From Dermanyssus gallinae (Eukaryota; Arthropoda; Arachnida; Mesostigmata; Dermanyssidae): a DNA stretch of 64,000 nucleotides. This document shows, one piece after another, positions 55,345 through 64,000 of this stretch. The position numbers and the translations under genes were made by a program. Numbering within the stretch: position 1 is the first letter of the stretch; each line of letters starts with the position of its first letter. The stretch lies in contig QVRM01001473.1 in assembly GCA_003439945.1 (NCBI GenBank), forward strand, positions 438,001 through 502,000, in the 5' to 3' direction. The notes beneath the pieces are model-generated. The model saw only the letters and a program-made list of their open reading frames with translations, ran no database searches and was not told where the DNA came from.

Positions 55345-56294
55345 ACACAACTGGTATTTAGTGGGTTGGAGCCCGTGTGTGCAACCGCGTTTTCTAGTTA
55401 GTCTTCTACAAATTGTTTCTTAAAACATTTAAAAAACGTAATTCGTTTCAATTTCACTAGAAATGGTTAGAAGCGAGTTCAGTGACCCCTAAGCAGTGTC
55501 AAACACTCCTCTAACATATTTTTATTTAAAGAAGAGTTTTCCTTATAAGTTACATGGATCATATCTATTTTACGCTATGTGGACGAATCGGATCAATCCC
55601 GTCGATTGGACGAAATCGACGAGAAATTTCGGAAGCCCATCAACATGCCGAAATACGCATGCAAGAAAACATGACATTTCGCCTCTGATGCTGGGTTAGG
55701 AGTATGCCGCATGCAAATAGAACGACTGACATTCAACTAAGTGTGTTTGCTTGCGGGATCCATATATTGTATTCCAGTCTTAAGCTGTCACCATTTGACA
55801 TGTCGATTTCCAGACAGAAAAAACGTACTCGAATAATAGGCATAGCAATAAAAACAAGGCGGTAAAAAAGTCACCTGACTTTTTACTGCATTGGTTTTAT
55901 CAACCAAAAACACATTCTCAGTAATACGGTGCATGGATCTACCTCGAAGACGAACGAGATGATGTGTATTGGAATTGAAACCACAACTATAGGTTTTATC
56001 TCAGAAACCAAAGGAACGTGGTAGTTGACTGCCAATCAATCCTGCAGCACCAAAATAGCATCTTAGAAATGCACAAGAAAGGGCGTACGCAGGAAGGGGG
56101 GAAATCATGGTAGACAGGGACACAATATATCAAAACTAAAACCTTTAGAGCAAAACGCCGCTAGGTGTACAATTATCGATCGCACAATCGAAGACAAAAC
56201 AGTGGCACTTTTCTTGACCCATTTTTTAAACTTAACATGGGTCTGGCTATTTAATGATAAAGTTCGATCCTCCTTAGATGCGTGTCACTTGGAC

Positions 56295-56295
<1 letters not shown>
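55345..56295. other. Unassigned interval
   Basis: AT-rich unique sequence; no recognised feature. Confidence 0.4.

Positions 56296-56297
<2 letters not shown>

Positions 56298-56374
<77 letters not shown>
56298..56374. repeat. (TA)n microsatellite
   Basis: Uninterrupted TA run of about 77 bp. Confidence 0.95.
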
Positions 56375-56379
<5 letters not shown>

Positions 56380-56839
56380 TAAAAAGCTCCTTTCCTCATG
56401 TAATAAAAGGTAGGGAATGACTAGTCGCAGGCGGGGTTTGTGCAGTCGTCCTGTTGTGAAAATCTCTGGCCACGCGCCAGGCAAACATATTATTGACCTG
56501 CTTCGTTCTTGCAACTCATCTGGGCACATACATTATTTGGCTTCTGCGATTGTTCGGTCGTATATCAAAGAAATTATCAATAAGACTTGCGCCCTATACG
56601 TTAAGCTAAAACCCGTCTGTCATTTTTCCTGAGTGTGTCCATTCTTGAGTGTAGTACAATGTCGTTCCCTTAAGGTCACAACTTCTGTAAAGTATTTTGA
56701 AAAATTTCCTTTGCATACCTTTGACCATACGAATGTGTTTACACAAATATAAAATATATGTATATATATATATATATACATGCGAGAAGAGTCGCTGTGT
56801 ATGTAGGTATGGTCTAAAAGATTATATCAGGAGGGTGGC

Positions 56840-57300
56840 CGCCCCAGGCCTTTCCGCCATTGTTTATACGAGGTAAACTTTCTTGATGACCTTTAGCATA
56901 TTATAAATAAAAGAAATTTCCTGCCGAATATTGTTCTTTAGCTCATCGATGGTAGCGGGCTTACTGACGAGCCCTACAGAAAAAAGTCTAGAGTCGTCAG
57001 GTCGCACCCCTAGGAAGAGGCTTTGCCATTGCACTTCGGCAGGGCTGAAGCCTGCCACTCCCCCCAAATGGGAAAGACGGGACATGTAATTTGCGGTAGA
57101 GCTCGATTGTAGAGCCCGCCGTGCGGCAGGTTGCACCGTCATGTCTGTCGGAACCACATTCTGTCACGTGCGCAATCATTGAATTGATGTTTTCTTCCAA
57201 AAAACGGTACATAGATACTCTAGCGTAAAGCATCTTGTACCGATCCAGTTTTCTGAGACCCTTTCACCAAAACATATACAGTTGTTTCCGAAGGTATTGC
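56840..57300 (-). pseudogene. Tc1/mariner-superfamily DDE transposase C-terminal remnant
   Basis: Minus-strand translation gives 'ERYKMLYARVSMYRFLEEN' (usually 'GERYLRML..F..P.L'). Then 'DRHDGATCRTAGSTIELYRK' (catalytic block 'QQDGATCHTA', Asp retained). After frame changes, 'DDSRLFSVGLVSKPATIDELKNNIRQEI' corresponds to 'PLDFFLWG.VK..VY..KPATIDELK..IR'. This is the transposase style common in arthropod genomes with DUF4817-type N-termini (from memory). Only the C-terminal half is seen and no ITRs were found. Confidence 0.62.
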
Positions 57301-57304
57301 GTTT

Positions 57305-57855
57305 CTCTCTTTTACCACACAGACAACTATTACGTTATTTCCTAGTTTTCACTTAGCTGGAGACCTTCGAGTCAAGAAAGCGCATTAGTAAATAAAATTC
57401 CTCGGATCTTAGAGAGATCTCTGTGTCCACAATTTCCGGTTTTGTTAAAGAAAACCCGGAAGGCGAGGTTGCTGTGGCCATAGAGATGCTCCAAGGGGGC
57501 TCCTCCCCTGCCACTTGGAACACAGCAGACCCAGTCGTCATCCCAAAATGTTTTAGTTCTCCCCTCCCCCGGTTTATTTCCTCGGTACTTAGGCAAAAGC
57601 AAAGTTCCTCTGCAGGTCCACGCAAAAACGCTAAACTTTTACATCGTGCCGTAAAATATGCGTTTGAATGTATTTTGTGGAAGGTTGTGCTCAAACCCCT
57701 TCATAGAAAGATGCCCCCTCTATCTTTGGGGGGTCATAAACTAGACAGTAGTGCGACTGGGATCATAAGCTGAACAGTATCACCTCTGACCTTGTAGGAT
57801 TATATCCTACTTGTATTATAACCAATGTAGTCTCATTTAATGACCTTCAATATGA
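57305..57855. other. Unassigned interval with overlapping ORFs
   Basis: Open frames of about 115 codons exist on both strands (57353-57694 minus, 57423-57773 plus). Neither shows a recognisable motif. Confidence 0.35.
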
Positions 57856-57859
57856 TGTC

Positions 57860-58390
57860 AGGGGTGCCGCGTCTTCAAACTTGGCCATTTACAATGGAAC
57901 CTAGCGTATGATGACGTGCTGCGTCTTGAGTATCTCCTCGAAGTCTATGTTGATCACTTAGTCCTCGCCGTCCACGTCCGGACACTAGATCAACCAAAGA
58001 GGGGTGCAGATGAGGTCGGAGCCGACGTCTTGGTCCAGACACGGACATCGGAATTTGTCTTGACTTCCGCGAAGAGCAATCCTTTCAGAGGGCCAAAGGC
58101 GTTGCCCCGCTCTCTGCCTTCACCTAAACGGCCATGAAGTCAACCTCTTCGGCACGGCCGAATACCCAGGGGTTTTTCTTAACAGAGGGTCTCCGAGAGG
58201 TTTCCTCCCAGTCAGCGCAGCACACAGAGTCCTAAAAACACACAATTACTTCGTAGCGTTGTACCCAGCATCTAAGGGCACCAACACGCAAAACGTTGTA
58301 TGATCATGTCCGTGACCAAGTTGACTCCCTATGGCTTCTGTTGCACAGTATCCCAACTAGACAAACCGATTCCTAGTATACACGCATATC
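57860..58390 (+). mobile_element. R1-clade LINE RT fragment
   Basis: Translation gives 'WNLAYDDVLRL' (about 57893), then 'VYVDHLVLAVHVRTLDQ' (57940-57995) with Y-V-D-H at 57946-57957 where FADD/YADD is expected. Then 'NLFGTAEYPGVFLNRGSPRG' and 'LYPASKGTNTQN' (58147-58300) follow, matching the R1-clade 'YLGV.LD....F..H' and '..PASKGAN..R' region. Frames are broken. The fragment ends where the poly(A) tail of the opposite-strand LINE begins. Confidence 0.65.
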
Positions 58391-58408
58391 GAGCGTAGAA
58401 TATATATT

Positions 58409-60515
58409 GTTTTTTTTTTTTTTTTTTTTTTTTTTTATATATATTTCGATGAGATTTTTATTTGCTTAAATATTAGAGGTAACAATTGTCTCTTTATGAA
58501 CGTGTACACCGATAAATATATTTATTTATATATATTTAATTCAATTTTAAACGTGGTTTATTTACGGAACTGTATTTAACAACGCTCAAGTTCTCGGTAA
58601 ATAAAAATAGTTGAAAAATTGAAATTAAAAACATGATTCAAACAACAAAGTAGAAAATCACTCTCGACAAAGTCCAAAAAGTGCTTTTTATAAGCACTTT
58701 ACATAACCGCCGTGGTTATTGAGTATCACAAGAACAGCAAAACAGCAGTTGGTGTGTTTGATAGAACGCGAACACCATGTAAGCCAACACGCTTGAAAAT
58801 ATACGCACAAACGAAATACACTTCACTAGTACAAAATCTTCACAATTCATAACTATGTGTGAAAACACGCAGAAATATTACTTTCTAAGCCGAGTGTGTG
58901 CCCCTTTATACAAAGCACTACAATCCCAATTTCGGATTTACCTAGATCACAAGCCCTATTCTGACTGTGAAATTAAGAGCCACCGTTTTAGTTCACGAAC
59001 GAGGAAGTGTTTCCTTGTTAGGCATCTAATGTATTTGGGAATGCACGTCCAGATTTTAGGGAGACGGCATGCAAGTGCGTGCTGACCAAACTTCAGGGAC
59101 ACAGAGGGCACTGCAAAAGTTGTTGCACGCCTAGTTGATATTCGGCTGAGGGTAGGGATTAGTGGAAATGCGATTTCCGTGGGCACAATACCTTGCGAAA
59201 TGTTGCATGCTAACATTGAAGCCCTTAGCGTGTAAATGCTTTTCACCGTCAGTAGATTAAAACGACTGAACAAGACACGAACCGAATCCCTTCGCTTCCT
59301 TGAAAAATTGCTCTAAGTGCATCATTCTGCACCGCTTTGGCTTACCGGAGAATTCCATCATAGCCACCACCCCAGAGAAGAATACCATAGCATAGTACTC
59401 GTAAGAACACGTCTTTGTATACCATAAGTAGACCCTTTATGGGGACCCCAATCATTTTCATTCTACACAGCGCAGATATTACAGCATAACACTTAGGTGC
59501 AATATATTCCAGATGAGAATGCCACCTCATGTTTTCCTGGTGTTTTTTTCCTCCTGTTTCTCACGAGCCCCAGGCACTTAGCGGTATGCGATAGCTCAAT
59601 GTTCCGTGTCTTAAGTATTAAGTTGTCAGGTAATGCCAGTTGCTTTTGTGATGAACAAAAAACTATTTAATTTGTTTTACTCATTGAAAACTAGTCCGAC
59701 ACTGTTAAAAATGCGAATTTTGTTATCAACCTTTAAAAGCTACTGGTGCAAGTCCGTATTAAAATGTCGATGATTCACTGCGAACAGTAGCGTAGTGTCA
59801 TCAGCAAAACCAATAGTTGAGCCAAGGTTTTGCTCAATAGAATAAAGTTTAGATTATTAAGAAACATAAAAGGTCCAAGAACCGAGCCTTAAAAGGTACA
59901 GATGTCAACCTGCTGCCACGAGGATTGCACTTGCTCCTACCAGCTGTTTACATCCTGAGAGGTAGGATCTAAACCAGGCAACAGCCTGCGCGGAGCAGCC
60001 CAGCTGAACGAGCATTTACAGAAAGGAATAATCAAGGCAGTTAAAAGCAGCCGATACGTCGAAAAGGACTGCAAGATAAAACTTACTCGCCTCAACCGAA
60101 TTTGACACCCGCTGCCATAAGTGGGCCAACGCGAGTCGACCTACCCCTGCAAAAACCGAACTGGTTAGGCGAAAGGAATTTGATCGACTCTAAATATCGA
60201 TCTAATCTAACCAACACTACTTTTTCGATGACCTTTGAGATATAACCAACGACCGGAAGCGGTCTATAATTGGCTGCGCGGTTTCATTTACCCTTTTTTC
60301 TAAATAAAGGAAACGCCGCCGTATCCTTTAACCGTGATGGGAAGCTGCCAGATTCAATTGAACGATTTAAAATGGCAGCTAGAGGGTCTTCAATTGATGG
60401 AGCTGCCAGCTTTAACAGTTTTGCAGGCACTCCCATGACGCCTCGACTCCAGCTTGCTTTAAGACTAAGAAGGACACCTAAGACCTCAGGAAAATTGATT
60501 CTCCTTAAGGATACG
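58409..60515 (-). mobile_element. LINE family B, RT to poly(A) tail (minus-strand copy)
   Basis: Minus-strand domains in order. 'RGVMGVPAKLLKLAAP' then 'DPLAAILNRSIESGSFPSRL' and 'AAFPLFRKKG' (60455-60285, RT start). 'VIEKVVLVRLDRYLESIKFL' with 'QFGF' (about 60235-60160). Motif A 'FDVSAAFNCLDYSFL' (about 60065-60020). 'GSVLGPFMFL' (about 59890). F-A-D-D at 59797-59808 with 'TTLLF'. Then 'WHSHLEYIAPKCYAVISALC' and 'MLACNISQGIVPTEIAFP' (59530-59150). A 3' UTR of about 450 bp ends in A27 (58410-58436 on plus, as T). Catalytic Asp pair retained, but many frame breaks. The second copy of its 3' end lies at 51.26-51.96 kb. Confidence 0.8.
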
Positions 60516-60518
60516 ATG

Positions 60519-60543
60519 ATATATATATATATATATATATATA
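60519..60543. repeat. (TA)n microsatellite
   Basis: TA run at the 5' truncation point of the family B LINE. Confidence 0.95.
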
Positions 60544-60549
60544 TTCACA

Positions 60550-62210
60550 CACACTTCAGCATGGGGCTTTATTGAGACAGTAACTGTAGCTAATATCTAT
60601 AATGCCTTTAATTTACGAGCGAACGCTTTTAACATTACAAAGTTTTATTAGGTAGGCATCATGCATGCACTTAACAAAATAAATATTTCTGCGGTGTTTA
60701 CTAGAAATGCAGCACGGTCATTTATGCGTTTATATATGTAGGGGCTTAGGGACCTAGTTTCCCGATGGATCGAACTCACGGAAGAATAGCAGGTGGTAAA
60801 CACTCTCCTGGACTCTTCCATGGAGTCAAAAGCGCGGAAGAAGCTTGATGGGCCGGGATGGAAACAGGTAACAGCGGTAGCCACCATCAATTACCGACTT
60901 TCAGACAAAGCAGAACTTCAAATAATTTATTCTTTTGCCGCGGCACATTCTGTGGAGTGGTGCTCCCATCCTTTATATATATGTATCCATATATACACCG
61001 TTAGAAGTATGCATAATATGTGATACACATTCAAATTCCCTGACTCAACGATGACGTCACTACCAGCACATTTTAAGTCATTTGTTAGTTTTCCCTTTCA
61101 TCTGTTGTCGAACTCCGGTTTTGTTTGCGGTTCACAATCTGAGGCCGGGTGACGACGGGCGGTGGTTTCACAATACGTTAGAACGTCCTGCATCGTTATC
61201 GCGGTTCTCCTCGCTTCATCTGCGTACGTCTCAAGTCACTTTAGATCGACGCGGGTTGCTGCGGCAGCCACAAACAGAAGCTGAAGACCTTACCCTAGCA
61301 AACTTCTCGAAACTGTAGTTGTCATTGTTCCGGTTTTCTCGTCGTTGTTCGCGGCCATTCTCTCCTTTATTTTTATCGTCGTCGTCGTCGTCGACATAGC
61401 TAACGTGGCTGAGACAATTGCCATAACCAGCTAACGCCAGGTGAACGCTGTCGGCAAGCGGTTCAGAGTTCGATTCGTTTTTTATTGCGAGATTGTGTGT
61501 TTTATCCTCAAGCTAGCAAGCAAGACTGAATGAAAGAAAGGGATGAAGAAGGCGAAGCCCGAAAGAAGAAAGGGGCAATATAGAGACGGGGGGGGCGCTT
61601 TACGCTGCGACTCTTAGTTGACTCAACGTTGCAATGCTGCGCATTGTACAACCACGGCGACGGCGACGCAACGCTGTTTCACTGGAGCGTTTTTTCTTTG
61701 ACTTGTTCATCTTCTTCGTCTTCGGCTTCGTAACAGGCCGGTCATGGATAGAGAGATAACTTGAGCAAGGGCGAAGGGCGCTGAACTGGCGGGTGGGGGC
61801 TAGAAGGAAGAGAGAGAGAGAGAGGTCATGGAAAAGCCCCAGCGGAACGGAGGGCGCAGACGCAGGCTGAAAGACGCGCCGCTGGGTGACGAGCGTAGAG
61901 AGGCTTGGCGGGGTGGCCCGCCAAACCCCCGAACAGACGCCACGTGGCAGCAACTCCCCATGGGTGGTGGCGGTGGTCGCGGCCGACCCGTATGAGATAA
62001 CAATATGGATATCATGGACGTCCAGTCAGCGAGCCAGCCAGTCAAGCAAGCGGGCACACAGAAACGGTGGAAGCGGTAAACAAAGCACAATACCGCGTCT
62101 TCGTCGGAGACAATGAGGCCTCTAAGTAGCAGCAGCAGCAGCAGAAGCACCCGCCGTTGAGGGAACGGCAAACTAAAGGGGAGATGGCTAGGCTATTGTT
62201 TTAGCATAAG
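60550..62210. other. Unassigned interval, start of second CpG/triplet-rich island
   Basis: Unique sequence to about 61.1 kb, then CpG-rich DNA with (CGT)n at 61377-61395, G8 at 61589-61596, GA runs at 61810-61824 and (CAG)n at 62127-62144. No protein domain recognised. Confidence 0.4.
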
Positions 62211-62215
62211 CGCCG

Positions 62216-62430
62216 TTGTGGCTGTTGTTGTTGTTGTTGTTGTTGTCGCTGGCGACAACCTCGTCGTCATCTTCGTTGTCTAAACAACAAGCGCCATATT
62301 CGGTAGACGCCGACGACGACGACGACGACGACAACAACAACAATAACAATAATGACAACAACAACAATATTAGCAAGATTAACGACGATAACCATACCAC
62401 TAACAACAACAACAACAACGCCGACGAAGA
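62216..62430. repeat. (GTT)n / (GAC)n(AAC)n triplet tracts
   Basis: GTT repeats at 62222-62246, then GAC and CAA repeats at 62310-62430. Open frames on both strands follow the repeats. Confidence 0.85.
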
Positions 62431-62682
62431 AAACATCTGCTGGCGTAGTCATTGCCACCGGGTTGAGGTTGACGCTTAGCCTTCTTGTTCGTGTCGGTAG
62501 TTGTCCGCGCTGAAACAGCGGGAGACGTGAGCAGGCGGCCCGGCATGGCAATGATCATGCTGCTACTGTCGCTGTTGCTGTTAATAGTGACAGTATAAGG
62601 TGGCATAACTCAACAACGCCATCTTACGAGCGGCGGAGAGCCGGGTGGCGAGCGGAAGGACCGATTTACCATCGCTTGATCA

Positions 62683-62790
62683 TAGCAGCAGCAGCAACAA
62701 CAACAACAACCACAACAACAGCTAAAACAACAACACACAACAACATCAACAACCACAACAAGAGCGACAACAACAACAACGACGGATCGT
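62683..62790 (+). repeat. (CAG)n(CAA)n triplet tract
   Basis: CAG followed by CAA/ACA repeats with interruptions; a further (CAG)n lies at 62936-62958 and (GCAGCA)n at 63223-63240. Confidence 0.85.
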
Positions 62791-62794
62791 CTAG

Positions 62795-63430
62795 ATTATT
62801 CTACAAAGAGCGCAAGCGCCCACGTAATGAATGCACATGCTACGGCTGGCCTGACCGGCGGGAACCGGTGGCGCGGTCTTGTCGACAATGCGGCGAATGA
62901 AGACAGAACCAACAGTAAAAGCTGTAGTAGCAACAACAGCAGCAGCAGCAGCAGCAGCGGGAGGACGAGAGGACACAATGGGTCCATGGAGAAATGAGGG
63001 ATGGCGGTGTAGGGGCGCGGGGGAGGGGTGGGGAAGGGGGCGAGGAGGTAAGGAAGAGAAGTGGGGTAAAAAGGATACGAAACAATGCCGCGGCCGCGGC
63101 CACGGCCACGGCTACCACAAGCACCTCACTAGCGTCATCGTCGGGCGAGACGGCGTGCCGCTGTCGCCTCTATAAAGTGGAAGAATCTTTGAAGTAAGGA
63201 GGCCGAAAGAAACCTCCTTTCGGCGGCAGCAGCAGCAGCATTCTCTCTGGTCGGACGAGCATGACTTTACGGGCAATAAGAAAGCGACTCTTGCACAAAA
63301 GTTAAGGGGAGAGAGAAAGAGATCGAAAGATCACGCGCGGTTTATCTGAGAAAGAAGGAGAGAGAGATAAAATTTAATTAAAACGATCGAAAACGATGGC
63401 GTTCCTTATAATAATAAAGCCTCAAATCGA
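62795..63430. other. CpG-rich sequence, no supported gene
   Basis: Open frames (62879-63175 plus and counterparts on minus) are Gly/Arg- or Pro/Ser-rich because of GC-rich purine repeats. A palindromic CCGCGGCCGCGG string lies at about 63089-63102. No domain. Confidence 0.4.
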
Positions 63431-63436
63431 TTTGAT

Positions 63437-63458
63437 CATAATAATAATAATAATAATA

Positions 63459-63494
<36 letters not shown>
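63437..63494. repeat. (AAT)n(ATT)n palindromic microsatellite
   Basis: About seven AAT units followed by about eleven ATT units, hairpin-forming. Confidence 0.95.
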
Positions 63495-64000
63495 TATATT
63501 GATCCTAAACCCGGTGATATATAGGTGCACCTTCTTCAAGCAACCAAAGATTTTACGCGCTATTTTCACAAGCCAGTCGGGTAATCCCAGGACTGGCGTG
63601 TTAATTCATTACTTCGTTTTTACGTCGCACTGCTTCTTTAGGCAACATCATAACTTTCACAAGAGCGTTTAACATGCCCGTTGCGCGTTGGTATATTTCT
63701 ACGATATCATAGGTACCTCGTGCAGCCGCCCAAAACAAACTAATGAGTTTTACGAACCGTCAAAGTTGAAGCAGTTAACCGCAGAACTGCATTGCAATCT
63801 AACTTAACTAGGGAGAACTAGTAGTACACATATATGTGATTTATTTCTTAGATATATATTAGCTGCCTAGCTGGCGTCGACTCCGCTATTCGTTGAGAGT
63901 TTACTCGGGAGAACTGGTCGTGATAACATGATGAGAGGGGACACGTGATTTTACTATTTAACAGGCATATTCATGTTCTTGTTGCATGCAATATCGATAT
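63495..64000. other. Unassigned interval to window end
   Basis: The first bases continue with 'TATATTGATCCTAAACCC'. No motif recognised on either strand. Confidence 0.4.

Overview
The window looks like repeat-rich intergenic DNA from an animal nuclear genome. Arthropod is the best guess, and a chelicerate (mite or tick) is plausible because the LINE proteins resemble those common in tick genomes. That is a judgement from family composition, with no species-specific marker. No host protein-coding gene, rRNA or functional tRNA could be supported. Almost everything recognisable is a decayed transposable element or simple-sequence DNA: (TA)n, (AAT)n, (GTT/CAA)n.

Layout. 1-8 kb: two degenerate copies of one APE-endonuclease LINE family ('family A'). 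The first is split by an R1-clade LINE on the minus strand. 8.9-11 kb: tRNA-derived SINE, a LINE scrap and microsatellites. 11.65-14.65 kb: a nearly full-length LINE on the minus strand encoding a C2H2 finger, an RT and a restriction-like endonuclease (RLE). 19.7-26.6 kb: four LINE remnants, including a SINE-in-LINE nest and a Jockey-like element. 27.3-33.5 kb: a CpG- and triplet-rich island with a 0.6-kb CAA tract and three weak candidate exons. 38.5-39.6 kb: a 1.08-kb palindromic foldback element with TA target duplication, followed by a diverged relative. 40.0-40.4 kb: a second RLE-LINE fragment ending in an AAT/ATT tract. 40.54-47.66 kb: a complete BEL/Pao LTR retrotransposon on the minus strand with 299-bp LTRs and a CTACT target duplication; a 1286-bp mariner sits in its gag. 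50.7-60.5 kb: a SINE head, two copies of another LINE family, a family-A LINE with an RT deletion, two R1-clade fragments and a DDE-transposase scrap. 61-63.5 kb: a second triplet-rich island.

How the parts relate. Nested insertions give a relative chronology: R1 in LINE A, SINE in LINE, mariner in BEL, and a poly(A) LINE beside an R1 fragment. The most notable signals are: both RLE-LINE copies touch (TAA)n DNA; the palindrome could fold into a ~0.5-kb hairpin; and the second catalytic Asp of the RT motif (or both Asp context residues) is altered in six of ten elements where the motif is visible. All open frames in mobile elements are interrupted, so none looks autonomous now.
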